Program-made: the position numbers and the translations under genes
From: Ostrinia nubilalis
Taxonomy: Eukaryota; Arthropoda; Insecta; Lepidoptera; Crambidae
Length of the DNA: 64,000 nucleotides
Direction: 5' to 3'
Assembly: GCF_963855985.1 (NCBI RefSeq)
Contig: NC_087111.1
Coordinates: forward strand, 8,809,001-8,873,000
Shown here: positions 44,523 to 56,463 of the stretch, piece after piece
Numbering within the stretch: the first letter of the stretch is position 1
Layout of the letters: each line of letters opens with the position of its first letter
The notes under the pieces: model-generated
Databases searched by the model: none
What the model was told of the DNA's origin: nothing
Seen by the model: only the letters and a program-made list of their open reading frames with translations

Positions 44523-44689
44523 TGAGGGTTTTCGCGAATGAAAGATCCGCTAGATGGCGGGACGTGGATGTAGGGTCTGACTGCTGCGTGATTGGTGGAT
44601 TTTGACATATCAAACCAATCATGCAGCATTTGGACCTCGCGTCTACGTATTGCCATCTGGCGGATTTTTCATTAGCGAAAACCATCATT
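44523..44689. repeat. Short TIR element
   Basis: GAGGGTTTTCGCGAATGAAA with ATCCGCTAGATGGC at the left is inverted at the right as GCCATCTGGCGGAT and TTTCATTAGCGAAAACC. Confidence 0.7.
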
Positions 44690-44722
44690 AGATAGCTCAA
44701 GAAACAGTATCAATTGATTTCA

Positions 44723-44890
44723 GGGCTTAGTGTGAGTTTATATCAAACGTCCTCACTAGTGAGCGCGTTAAAAAATTTATGAAAATTTTAGTTCTTGAAA
44801 GTTTCCGCTAGGGGCGCTGTACAATCCGTCATACATTTAATATCATTTTTTTACGCAGTCGACATCGAATGCGTGTGACGTAAACTCACA
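44723..44890. repeat. MITE-4 copy
   Basis: GGGCTTAGTGTGAGTTTATA to GACGTAAACTCACA, with the core CCGCTAGGGGCGCTGTACAA. Confidence 0.8.
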
Positions 44891-44892
44891 CC

Positions 44893-45195
44893 ACAGTATC
44901 TCACACCAGAGTAAATACAAATGAGTAGGTCATCTTCATAAAAACGCGCCGAGCGCGGTTTGTATGTGAGCGCGCCAATACGCACACACTGACAAAATTT
45001 AGCGTGGATTAGCGAGGTGATGCGCCGAAGTCGTCGTCGGCGCAACACCCCGCTAATCCACGCTAAATTTTGTCAGTGTGTGCGTGCGCGCCGCATACGT
45101 ATTGGCGCGCTCACATACAAACCGCGCTCGGTGCGTTTCTATGAAGATGACCTACTCATTTGTATTTACTCTGCTCACACCTACGCCCCCTGTAG
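44893..45195. repeat. Long palindromic element, about 300 bp
   Basis: The left arm from AGAGTAAATACAAATGAG and the right arm ending CTCATTTGTATTTACTCTG are inverse over about 120 bp, including AACCGCGCTCGG/CCGAGCGCGGTT and ACTGACAAAATTTAGCGTGG. The centre is GC-rich (GCGCCGAAGTCGTCGTCGGC). The far right holds CTACGCCCCCTGTAGTG, which has no clear counterpart on the left. Confidence 0.75.
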
Positions 45196-45426
45196 TGTCA
45201 ACTAACAAACATATTTTCGATCACTGTTATTGTTAACATTTGCACAACCAATCTGTGTGGGCTCACGCAGATTGTGCAAATGTGACCAAAAATAATATTT
45301 ATGTCATAACTTGTCACCGAAAAGGTTACAGGCTAATTATAACTGTGATCAAGATATCCGGGTTCGTATGATGGATTAACGCGAAGCTTGCGTAAGACAA
45401 AATAGATTCTGCTGGAATAATAATCC

Positions 45427-46728
45427 TAGTCTGTCATAAGTTCTGTCACATGATCATAACTCTTGAATTTTGAATGAAGGTCTCAAAAATATTTATTGAA
45501 TTAGAATTTAGAATATTTAACGAAATTAAAAATGTGCACTGTTTTGAATTTTATTTGTTTTTAAATATGTAGTGGACGCATAAAGAAGACCGAACAGTAG
45601 TTGTCACGCAGCATTGGCGCGGTTACGCGCGAAAGCAGATTTTCGATGTGCTGAAAAAATTGAACTAAATATTAATTTTACGTTTATCGTTTCATCATAC
45701 GATATAATGAAGTTTTAAGTGTAGAAGACACAAAACAAAAGTAATTGTTCTTGCACAGTTAGGACTCCAGCAGCGTTAAAAGCTGCGAAGGCGCGAAATC
45801 AAAAAAATCCCATGCGTTAGCAGACTTTGCCTGCCCTGGAGGTAGGCTTAAGCAGAACCAGGGTGAAATTGGTATGTATGAAGACTAAAGGCTTCAAACT
45901 TTTTGAATAAAAATCAAAAATTACTTGGATGCGTGTTTAAAAGACCTGAGATTGAAAACATCCCACATTTTGCTTAAGCGGTACGCGGGAAAAAAGTATC
46001 TTGAATAACATTTTTCGAATGTTTTTATTTACCATGGAGGAGAGTTACAAAAAAACAAAATAGTAAGTTGGATGCGTACATCAATGAAGAAGCACCAGAT
46101 TAATTTAGGCTGTCCAGCTAGGCCAGCTTTTATCGTCACTCAAGGTTTGGTAACATGTCTCAAATTTGGGCTTTTTTGAGGTATTTTTTGCATGAAAGGC
46201 ATAAAAACGAATGCCATTCTGTATCAATATTCAGTTATCACAAAGCTTATAGAACCTTTTTCACATATCATGCCCAATAACAGACACTGGGAGTTCCAGC
46301 AGGATTCTGAGCCAGCTCATAGAGCGAAACGCGCGCAAAACCCGCTCGTAGGGCGTAAAATTGACCTCAGCCGGCACGAAGTCTGGCCCTCATCCAGTCC
46401 AGACTCTAATCCGTTGGATTACAAAATATGGCAACATTTGGAGAGGAAGGCCTGCTCTATGCCTCATATTGATTTGGAGTCCCTCAAGGCATCCTGTATT
46501 AAACCAGCCGCCGATATTGATACGAAACTCGCTCGTGTTTCTAGAGACCACTGACCGCACAGTTTCAACCCTTGTATTCATAATTGCGAGGAAAATTTGA
46601 AATAATTTTTATAAGCATAAAATCTTTGTTTTAATACCTTTCTCTTGGTATATGAATGATTACCGTAAAAACAAATTTAGTATAAATTATTTCACTATAA
46701 ACATGTGACAGAACTTATGACCCGACTA
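45427..46728 (+). mobile_element. Decayed maT-type (DD37D) mariner
   Basis: The inverted ends share GTCATAAGTTCTGTCACATG, left at about 45433 and right ending at about 46720, just inside TAGT...ACTA. Length is about 1.3 kb, usual for maT mariners. A transposase C-terminus is recognisable, and an N-terminal helix-turn-helix-like piece (WRGYARKQIFDVLKKL) can be read near 45600-45665. Stops and frameshifts break the frame in between. Confidence 0.8.
46192..46554 (+). pseudogene. maT mariner transposase fragment
   Basis: The 120-codon frame holds the catalytic C-terminal half: EFQQDSEPAH contains the second Asp, and WPSSSPDSNPLDYKIW contains the third. Counting from the Asp of QQD, 37 residues lie before the Asp of NPLD, which fits the DD37D (maT) spacing. 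The first catalytic Asp and the N-terminus are not in this frame. It is a dead copy. Confidence 0.8.
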
Positions 46729-47679
46729 AGTAAAATTGATTGTTGGTCGCCCACGCGTTAATAGCGTTTTGTAACAAGTAAAAACATGAAAAAAGTAAAT
46801 TAAAATTGTTGAATAGTGCGCTCTTTCAATTTGAGTTGGGTAATCAATTTGAAAACGGGGCAATTGCGAGGTGGAATGTAGGGTTTTAGTAGTTTCGCAC
46901 CGCGAGTGATTAGGACCGCGGTGCGAATCGACAACTGTTATGAATGAAGTCATTTAAGGCCGGGTAGCAGAGAAAATGGCGAAAATGAGGTTTTCATTTT
47001 TCATTTTTGAGGTACTAAACAAAAAAATTAAAGGCTAAGATTTTTATTGGGCATAGTTGAGGATATTTTCTAGGGCTATTAACGGATGGAAACACGATTT
47101 GATGAAGTTGACTCGATAGAATATATTCCCAAAGTTACCTCTATTCGTTTTCTATTTATGGTTTTATTTTTAAAATAAGCGATTTGAGATTCTAAATCTT
47201 TTACTAAACTAAAGTTCAGAAATAACTTGAGGGCTTTTAACGGATGAAATTTTTATATTGCGTCTTATTTAGTTACTATGTTAAAAAATGTGGAAAAAAT
47301 CGTCCATGACGGCTTGGACAATCTCAATCAGTCGCGCGGTGGCGCTTACGGAGGACGGACGCGTGTCAGTTTTATGGCCGTGACAGTTCGCGATTTGTCA
47401 ATATTTTTGACAATGATGACTTTGATGAGTCACAGTATAATAATATCAGTGTTACTGGAGAAAGCTTAAATTTTTGATAATTTAGAATTATCAATTTTTT
47501 CTACCTATTGAAATTTAAATCGTTCGCATCCTTTTAAACGAAGACTCTACTCATGATACATAGTACATTCCTCAAATATGAGACAAAACCAATGAGTTAA
47601 AATTACATTTTAATAGTACCTACATACAATCGTCTTACACTCTTTAAAAGAGCACACTGACACAAATAAATAATAAAAA
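46729..47679. other. Intergenic, nothing recognised
   Basis: AT-rich DNA before the satellite array. A 63-codon frame at 47278-47469 has no domain. Confidence 0.4.
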
Positions 47680-48507
47680 ATGCTGTCTAAGGTCTGTAGC
47701 TAAAGGTCTAAGCTGTAAGATAGAAGAATCTTCTAGCCAAAAAGATGGCAGATGCAGCAGATGTTAACGGATTTAAAACTGGAGTTCATATGACTCCTTG
47801 TAGACTTGAGTCTCTAGAGCGTCCCTTCCTCCACCATGCGTAAGAATGTTTCAAAAATACTGTCTAAGGTCTGTAGCTAAAGGTCTAAGCTGCAAGATGG
47901 AAGAATCTTCTACCAAAAAGATGGCAGATGCAGCAGATGTCAACGGATTTAAAACTGGAGTTCATATGACTCCTTGTAGACTTGAGTGTCTAGAGCGTCC
48001 CTTCCTCCTCCATGCGTAAGAATTTTCAAAAAAATACTGTCTAAGGTCTGTAGCTAAAGGTCTACGCTGCAAGATGGAAGAATCTTCTACCCAAAAAGAT
48101 GGCAGATGCAGCAGATGTCAACGGATTTAAAACTGGAGTTGATGTGACTCCTTGTATACTTGAGTGTCTAGAGCGTCCCTTCCTCCACCATGCGTAAGAA
48201 TTTTCACAAAAATACTGTCTAAGGTCTGTAGCTAAAGGTCTACGCTGCAAGATGGAAGAATCTTCTACCCAAAAAGATGGCAGATGCAGCAGATGTCAAC
48301 GGATTTAAAACTGGAGTTGATGTGACTCCTTGTAGACTTGAGTGTCTAGAGTGTCCCTTCCTCCACCATGCGTAAGAATTTTCAAAAAATACTGTCTAAG
48401 GTCTGTAGCTAAAGGTCTACGCTGCAAGATGGAAGAATCTTCTACCCAAAAAGATGGCAGATGCAGCAGATGTCAACGGATTTAAAACTGGAGTTGATGT
48501 GACTCCT
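47680..48507. repeat. 177-bp satellite array, left part
   Basis: TGTCTAAGGTCTGTAGC recurs at 47684, 47861, 48038, 48216 and 48393, a period of 177-178 bp. Units differ at few sites. The array stops abruptly at CTCCT, the target site of the copia element, and resumes at 52915. Confidence 0.93.
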
Positions 48508-48708
48508 TGATGGAATTAAACGAGAGTTTGAACTTTTAACAATGGGTTTTATTTTAAAGAATTAAAATAATACAAGAGAAATGACTGCGTAAACGTCAGA
48601 GGCGCGAGAGAGCGGCCTTACACAAATATGTCGCATAAACATTGCACGCGCTACTTTGCCGTGGTAATATTGTAAGGAGTTAGGGTTTCGCGTACATTTA
48701 TTTCATCA
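48508..48708 (-). repeat. 3' LTR of the copia element
   Basis: It starts TGATG and ends CATCA in either orientation and is 201 bp long. It matches the other LTR except one G/A difference (GACTGCGTAAACG here). Confidence 0.95.
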
Positions 48709-51700
48709 TCCTCCCCTGGACGCAAACCCATAGCCATCGTGAAGGTCTCGTGCTTTGGACGGTGCAATCCCTTGGTCAAGATGTCTGCCATCATGTCTTG
48801 AGTGCTTTTGTAGCGCACGGAGATTTGTTTATTGGCGATACGCTCTCTTACAAAATGATAGCGAATATCAATATGTTTGCTTCTGGCATGGTAGATGTCA
48901 TCACCTGAAATACTGATAGCACTCTGGTTATCACAAAATATTACAATTGGTATACCTGACATGGAAGGCCAGAACTCTTCCTCCAACTGTTTGAGCCAAA
49001 GGGCTTCCTGTGTTGCTGTAGCCAAAGACATATACTCTGCCTCGGTGGTAGACAAAGCTATTGTAGGTTGTTTTTTTGAACACCAACTAATGGCGGCGCC
49101 CTGAAATGTGAAAATATATCCAGAGCATGATCTCCTGTCTTCAGTATCAGTTGCCCAGTCTGCATCACAATGACCGATTATATTTGCATCAGTTTTCTTG
49201 AAGGTAAGTTTCAAATGCTGTGTTCCTTTTAGATATCTTAATACTCTTTTTGCTGCTATCCAGTGCTGTGACGTAGGTCTGTTATTGAATCGGCTTAGCT
49301 GGTTTACAGCATAGGCTATATCGGCTCTGGTGCCTTGTGATAAGTACAAGAGACATCCTATTAGCTCTTGATACGGGACATCTTTTAAAACATCGCTCTC
49401 AGTTTCAGCCTTTTTCAGTTGTACATTGGCTTCACACGGTGTATGCACTGGTTTACAATCACTCATGTTGAAACGAGTCAGTACCTTTTCAATGTATACT
49501 GACTGATCCAGGGAGATTTCATTTGATTCAGTGTTATGCATTATTCTTAATCCAATGCAACATTTTGCCTCTCCTAAATCCTTCATGTGAAATTTTGTAC
49601 TCATCTTGTCTTTTATGATTTTGACAGTAGCTTCATTATTGAAAAAGAATAATATGTCATCAACATAAACTGTGACGATTAGGATGTCCTGTTCATTAAC
49701 AATCCTATAATATATACATGGATCTACTTTAGATCGTGACATTCCAATTTCTAATAAAACTGCATTGAGTTTTTTATTCCACTGTCGGCTTGCCTGTTTC
49801 AGGCCATAGATAGATTTTTGAAGTAAACATACTTTATCTCCTTCCTCAAAATATGGTGGCTGTGCCATATAAATATGTTCCTGTATGTCCCCTTGCAGAA
49901 AAGCTGTCACAGCATCCATCTGGTGAATTTTTAAATTATATTTTACGGCCAAACCAAAAACATATCGTAAGGAAGTGTAACGGATGACAGGTGCATAAAT
50001 TTCGTTGTAATCTATACCTTTTTTTTGTTGATAGCCTTTTACAACGAGTCGTGCCTTCATTCTGCATACATTGCCGTTTTCGTCTGTTTTTGTTTTATAT
50101 ACCCACTTGCAGGGAATCACTTTTTTATTTTTCGGCAAATCGACTAATTTCCACGTATTGTTATGTAGTAGCGATTGATATTCTTCTTGCATCGCTTCAA
50201 TCCATTTCTCTGCATTTTTACTTTCTAAGGCTTCAGAAAGACTTTGTGGATCCTTATCTAAAATACTCATTGCGGATTCGCCATTCATACACATAAAAGA
50301 TGTATTTTCTTGTGTCTGATCGTCTTCATAAATTTCTTTTCGACGTTGCGACCGAAGGTGTATCTTAAGCGGTGAAATATCGATATTTACTTCAGGATCA
50401 TAAGACTCGTCTGCTACATCTGAATAATGTGATGATGGTGATGAAATTGATGAGTGCGAATTTATACCTGTGGATATTGTTTCATCATCTATTTTTTCAT
50501 TGGTACTGTCAGTGTTCCCTTCATTAATTTATTTTCTTCGGATAAAGGTAGGTAAACTGTTTTTGATTCGTTTGATTCCTCATTAGTTTTCTTTTTGTTA
50601 ATTATTTTATATGTATTATTATTTACTTTACTAATGTTTGTGTTTTCTTTTTCAGGTACAGACACATTGGAAACAATGTTTCTCTTCACGGTGGCTTCCA
50701 GAAATACGACATCTCTGCTCATCACAGATTGTTTAGTCTTCGGATCTATGAAGCGGTAGCCCTTTACACTGTCGCTATAACCCACAAATATCAGCTCACG
50801 GGATTTTGGATCCAATTTCTGTCGACGCTCTTTAGGTATGTGTACCATAGCTTTGCACCCGAATACCTTCATGTAGCTTAAATCTGGTTTCTTTCCTGAC
50901 CATATCTCTTCTGGACTGACGCAGGAAAGTGTTTTCGTCGGCGAGCGGTTTATAATGTGCGCTGCCGTGACCACTGCTTCACCCCAGAAGTAGTTCTGTA
51001 ATTGAGCATTTATTAACATACATTTAGACCTTTCTATGAGAGTTCTATTCATTCGTTCGCTTAACCCGTTTTGTTCGGGTGTATAGGGATTCGTAGTTTG
51101 ATGTATGATAATTTACGTATTCTGTGCCATTGTCTGACCTCAAAATTTTTATTTTTTTATTTAGTTCGTTTTCAACTCTGTTTTTATATTCTATAAATTT
51201 ATCTAATACTTCAGCTTTACTTTTAATAGTAAAAACGTATACTTTACGTGAAAAATCGTCTATGAAGGTAACGAAGTGATGCTGTTTGCATCGGTCCACA
51301 CACGTCTGAGTGGATGACTTCTAGCAACTCAGTTGCTCGGGAGCCCACACTTGGAAATGACTCTCTATTCTGTTTTCCTTCAATACAACTTATGCATGTA
51401 ATATCCTCTTTCAATGGAGACAATTTTACACCGGTAGTACAGTTGGGAACTTTTTCTACATCTTTAAAGTTCAAGTGACCCAATCGCTGGTGCCACAAGT
51501 ACATATCATTTTCAGTAACAGCGGGCATCGCTTGAGCATTTTCAGTTACAATATTTAGTTTATACATATCATTTATTAAGTTGGCATTGGCTACTCTTTG
51601 ACCATTTTTATTCGATATAATACATCCATTGTTATTAAATTTAATGCTGCAGCCACTTTTTATCATTTTACTCACTGATATCAAATTTGTGGATAATTCA

Positions 51701-52656
51701 GGTACATAAATTACATTTCTCACCTGTATTTTATTTACATTGCCATGTGTATCCAGTAATCTGATAGTTACATTACCACAGCTCTCGACTCGAAGTACTT
51801 TGTCGTTTGCAATTCTGATACTTGTTACAGGTGGTGGTGTTATGTCCTCGAGCCACTCCTTGTGTGTTGTCATATGCATCGAGGCCCCGGAGTCAATGTA
51901 CCAGTTCAGCGAGTCATTCCAAGTAGTGGCTGAAAAAGCAGCAATAAAACCATTATCTTTACTGTTAGTTTTATTCTTTTTATACCAACAATTTTTACTT
52001 AAATGCCCATATTTGTTACAATTAAAGCATCTCGGCCCCTTTGGTTTGTGTGCACCCTTTTCAACATTTTTACCATGTTGTTTGGAGTTTGAGTAAAATG
52101 CGGTTGTGTCCATTGTTTTTACTTCCTGTAATAATTTTGTTTTAATGGAATCGGCACAAATATTTACTCCCGAACTCTCAATAGCCATAATCATAGGCTT
52201 GTACATATCTGGTAACCCAGCCAGCATTAAGGTGCCTAACCATTCGTCATCTACTTTGAATCCTATATTTCTTAAACGATGGGCAGATGACATAATTTTG
52301 TTTACGTAGTCTTCTATGTTTGCACTACTTTCTAATGTAGTGTTTATTAAATCCTTCAAAAGGCCCACTTTGCGGGTCAAACCTGAATCGTCAAAAACTC
52401 GTGACAAGTTGTCCCAAACCTGCTTGGCCGTAGTGGCTTCTCTTACGTGTACATATATAATGGGATCGATAAGTAAAATCAGTTTCGACTTAGCTTTTAC
52501 GTCCTTTTTTGCATCTACTGGTTTGTTGTCTTCACATGAAATACATTCCCATAAATCTTCCAATTGTAGATATGCTTTAACTGCAAAACTCCAAGTGGCG
52601 TAATTTTCTCTTCCAGTTAATTTTTCTATACTCATTAGACCACTGTTTGAACTCAT
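48651..52656 (-). pseudogene. Copia gag-pol, frame-broken
   Basis: Four minus-strand frames follow one another. 52656-51244 holds a copia-type gag (ENYATWSFAVKAYLQLEDLW), a CCHC knuckle CFNCNKYGHLSKNC, the protease WYIDSGASMHMT, the pre-integrase WHQRLGHLNF and the start of integrase (HSDVCGPMQT). 51299-51045 continues integrase (FIDDFSRKVYVF, LRSDNGTEYV). 51052-50489 is the integrase C-terminal region. 50294-48651 (547 codons) holds reverse transcriptase with VYVDDILFF and RNase H with FCDNQSAI. Breaks lie near 51244-51299, near 51050 and between 50294 and 50489. All the usual domains are present, so the damage is frame loss and not domain loss. Confidence 0.9.
48709..48717 (-). other. Copia polypurine tract
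   Basis: In sense it reads AGGGGAGGA immediately before the 3' LTR, the expected place for the plus-strand primer. Confidence 0.75.
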
Positions 52657-52698
52657 GTTTGTGTATTTCCTGAAATTATGTTTTATATTCCAGGCATG

Positions 52699-52713
52699 GG
52701 GCGGCCCATAACC
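52699..52713 (-). other. Copia primer-binding site
   Basis: In sense GGTTATGGGC directly follows the 5' LTR. It resembles the Drosophila copia site, which pairs with an internal part of initiator tRNA-Met. Confidence 0.7.
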
Positions 52714-52914
52714 TGATGGAATTAAACGAGAGTTTGAACTTTTAACAATGGGTTTTATTTTAAAGAATTAAAATAATACAAGAGAAATGACTACGTAAAC
52801 GTCAGAGGCGCGAGAGAGCGGCCTTACACAAATATGTCGCATAAACATTGCACGCGCTACTTTGCCGTGGTAATATTGTAAGGAGTTAGGGTTTCGCGTA
52901 CATTTATTTCATCA
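52714..52914 (-). repeat. 5' LTR of the copia element
   Basis: 201 bp, with GACTACGTAAACG at the one site that differs from the other LTR. It contains the promoter of the element by position. Confidence 0.95.
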
Positions 52915-53434
52915 CTCCTTGTAGACTTGAGTGTCTAGAGCGTCCCTTCCTCCACCATGCGTAAGAATTTTCACAAAAATACTGTCTAAGGTCTGTAGCT
53001 AAAGGTCTAAGCCGTAAGATAGAAGAATCTTATAGCAAAAAACATGGCAGATGCAGCAGATATCAACGGATTTAAAACTGGAGTTCATGTGTATCCTTGT
53101 AGTTTTGAGTCTCTAGAGCAGTGGTTCTTAACCTTTAAGTCATGAGGGACCATTTTACCAAATTTCTGTCTTGTCAGGGACCACCTCATAATCGGTCAAA
53201 ACCAGTTTGACTGCAAAAATCAGTTAAAAGTGGTTTTGACCAAGGTGTGCAAGTGCACATCGTGGACCACTTGGAATGCCTCCAGGGACCACCAGCAGTC
53301 CGCGGACCACCGGTTAAGAACCACTGCTCTAGAGCGTCCCTTCCTCCACCATGCGTAAGAATGTTTCAAAAATACTGTCTAAGGTCTGTAGCTAAAGGTC
53401 TAAGCTGCAAGATAAAATAATCTTCTAGCCAATA
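52915..53434. repeat. 177-bp satellite array, right part
   Basis: Satellite sequence continues after the copia element, with unit starts at 52983 and 53376. The distance is lengthened by the hAT MITE at 53119-53326. The last unit decays near 53434. With the left part the array amounts to about 6.4 units. Confidence 0.9.
53119..53326. mobile_element. hAT MITE, 8-bp TSD
   Basis: The 208-bp element has 15-bp inverted ends CAGTGGTTCTTAACC. CTCTAGAG is duplicated at 53111-53118 and 53327-53334. Both the end sequence and the 8-bp duplication are hAT hallmarks. The interior repeats GGGACCACC-type words and has no ORF. Confidence 0.95.
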
Positions 53435-54374
53435 ACTTTAAAACTATAATTTGAACGATATTTGCTATTAGTGGACAAATTTAATTTTCTGCTCACGATG
53501 GACTAATTATCTGCTATACTCTCGACTCTCTAAAGCACAACATTTATAAAAATTTTGCTGCGGTAATGCACTCCAGGTAACAGTGTGTGGTGCTCATTGC
53601 TCATAGTGATTTTCGATACAGAGTCCCGTACATACGTTATACATAAATTATGGAAAGAAAACACCCAGACCAATACAAACAAATATGTATGCAATTTTAG
53701 TATGATATTTTTATTTATTAATAAACAAAAAGACTGAACAAAATTGATGCGTGTACTGATTAATGTAATTAACCACATGCAAAGCTTTGTGAATTGCAAC
53801 AACTATAATTTATTATCCAAGCTCTAAATAATCGCAACTACGAGTAACTGATCATAAAATGTTTTTCCAATCGCTCAAGCTCCCGAGGATCTACCGATAG
53901 GTCGGGTGACGTAATCTTGAAATTCTTTTAGCCGGCGCGGAACTTCCGGAAGGTCGGGTGACGCCACGCCTCTTTGAACCGTGTTTACTTTGGCAGTTAT
54001 ATTCTATATTTATTCGATTCTAAAATATATTCCCAAAATTTTTGAAAGTTGTTTTAATTTGTATCACTTGGATATGATTTGTATTAGAAAGTGCTGTGAG
54101 TGTGACGCTTGAACGGAAGGAAGTCAACCTAACCTAACCAACTGCGTATTTCTAAACTGCGTATTTCTATACTGTGTAGCAGCGAGAGCTCTTTGGCGCG
54201 CTGTCTTCGGCGAAGTATTGCGCGCGCAGATTTTGACAGCGCGAAATACCTACTTTAGCAGAAATACCAAGCCTTAAAGGCACCGACAAAAAAATTTTCT
54301 TGTACTTATGCGAGATATAAAGAAAAAGAGTTCTAAACAAAAACAACAAGTCAATTATTTAACTTTATTATCCT
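53435..54374. other. Intergenic, nothing recognised
   Basis: AGGTCGGGTGACG occurs at about 53901 and 53961. A 90-codon minus-strand frame (53530-53802) has no domain. Confidence 0.4.
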
Positions 54375-54497
54375 ACTAGCGGCCGCCCGCGACTTCGTAC
54401 GCGTGGATCCCGTTTTACCCCCTTTGGGGTGGAATTTCGTAAAATCCTTTCTTAGCGGATACCTACGTCATAATGCATACCAAATTGCCAGGCTTCT
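54375..54497 (-). repeat. Repeat A copy, inverted
   Basis: CTAGCGGCCGCCCGCGACTT, CGTACGCGTGGATCCCG and the AAATCCTTTCTTAGCGGAT block are the inverse of the copy at 27992. It is truncated after the CATACCAAAT block. Confidence 0.75.
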
Positions 54498-56455
54498 AAA
54501 TTTTTTTTAAACTTAAATAATATTTACAATAACCTACTTGAAAAAAACCAGCTCGCTTTCCAAAAAGTAGGTATCGTTTATTGGCACCAGCGCTCAAAAT
54601 GGAGACAGCTGAAAATTGAATAACTATGCCAGTTAACACGTTCTCTGGCGTTCGTTTAAACTTTTGATGCGGAATTTCCAACTAAAAACTAAAATTGAAA
54701 ACTGAAGCCTGTCTGGCTGCGTCACAGTGAAACTAAAAAATGATGACAGCAAATATGTAACGTGCAAAATGTTACATCAGATAAAAGGTTAAAAATGATG
54801 GAACGCATTTTTAATATAAAAAAAAATATATTTTTACTATTTAATACAATAAAAAATACATAATTTATTATACTCGATGTATTTTCCCATTCAGGTCGAT
54901 TAAATGTACCTAATACATTTTCAGCACTTTTTTCAAGTAAGTATCATAAGTTAGGTTGTAATAATCTTACCAGCAAAATTAATAATTTAAAATTTACAAA
55001 TTGTATAAAATTAGAAAGAGAATAAGAATAATTAATATTCTTTTGATTTGATTTCTTATTACAGTTAAAAATAGAAATTCCACGTGCAAATATTATTAAA
55101 TTAATCAGCAGTGTAATAATAACCTTTATCGTACTTAGACAAGTTAAACCTAATTACAGCCGTACGAGACAAATAAATGAAGATAAGTGTGACGTATTAA
55201 TCTCGAGGGACAGACTTATTACACTTGCTTGCAAGTTTAATCGCACATGTTGTGTCAGTATGAAATGTGGACTTGTAGATATGACGTAGATATTGTCACT
55301 CGATATAAATTTTGGCAGTTGGTTTTTTATTTACTGAAAATCAGAATTTTACTTAATCTTTGATGTCTTTAAAAACTGCTGTTATGACAATAAACACGTA
55401 GGTACAAGTTACTGAAATATTTTCTAAAATTGTCATCATCATTTCAATCAAAGGACGTCCACTTCTGCTGAAAAAATCGGCGTTGTACCTAAATGCTTAT
55501 TATTAATTTTACATTTCAGTTGTTTAGTGTAAAAACCTTTTTAAATGCAGTTTTTACTAATAAAAAGTTACACGTTTGTTATATACTAAACGTCACTTTA
55601 AAATACTGTTCAACAACGTGATTAATTTTCAAGAGTAAAGGGGTAGGTAAATATTTAAAATGTAAATATAATATTTTCTCTAGGCTATAAAATATCCTAG
55701 CATTTATGGCGTTGAAAATAAATCTGTAGCTTCCGATAAGCCTTTCGATCGCGAGTGATTGATTTATTTCTTTCTGTACCGTAAATCATACCAGCTTTAT
55801 CTTATCTTTTCACGTTTAAAAGAAGAAAGTTCTGGCTAGATATTTTTTATTTGATTATAAAAACTGTGGTAAAGACATTTTAATGGTTCATCCAGCAATC
55901 AGTAATGTCGATGAAAAGAAATGTTTCATGTTTTACCTAGGTACTTCAGTCACTTTTTGATTAATTTAAGATTCCTTTTTCTAAATTTAAATATTAAAAC
56001 TTTTGTTCTTTTGATTCAAATTCTTAAGATTGTTTACAAAATTATCGAACAAAAATGTCCCGATTCTTTGTCCCGAACTAGATAGTGAAAGATTGAAATG
56101 CTTTATGTATGTGTAATGTGTATATATCCACGCAGGGTGAATTTAAATTATTTCAATTTGAAACAATACAATAACTTAACACGAATTAAGAAGAATAACG
56201 ATAGATATACAAGCAAACAATAAAATACATTGTTTATCTCTAAAACGCATTGAATTTGAAAAAACACGGCTATAAAAGTATCAATCATAGAAATTCATAT
56301 GGCGTTGTTTTGGAAATAAAACTGGATAAGTCAGAATAAGTCTTAGATGCTGGGTTCAGTAAAAAGAAACTGAATTCAGGCATAATGAAATTAGTGGGTA
56401 AAGGACAGGCTAACCTAGGGCCTAAGCGAACAGAAGAATCTTACTGTAAAGCCGC
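54498..56455. other. Intergenic, one RTE scrap
   Basis: AT-rich throughout. 55436-55475 is a diverged RTE 3' end in antisense (CATCATCATTTCAATCAAAG, GGACGTCCACTTCTGCTG). No gene seen. Confidence 0.45.
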
Positions 56456-56463
56456 GTTCACAC

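Larger units (their letters stand above)
48508..52914 (-). mobile_element. Copia (Pseudoviridae-type) LTR retrotransposon, 5-bp TSD
   Basis: This 4407-bp element is sense on the minus strand. It has 201-bp LTRs, a primer-binding site, a polypurine tract and gag-pol in copia order (gag, protease, integrase, reverse transcriptase, RNase H). CTCCT is duplicated at 48503-48507 and 52915-52919. The LTRs differ at one site that I can find, so insertion is recent, yet the coding frame is broken at several points. It sits inside the 177-bp satellite. Confidence 0.95.

Noticed and set aside
47860..48250. Protein-coding repeat in the 177-bp satellite
   Set aside because: The open minus-strand frame across one unit is broken in the 178-bp unit and has no domain or start context. 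A 177-bp period divisible by three is not enough.
54126..54139. CCTAACCTAACC, like the insect telomere repeat (TTAGG)n
   Set aside because: Only about two and a half units within unique sequence. This short motif is common in insect DNA and gives no evidence of a telomere.
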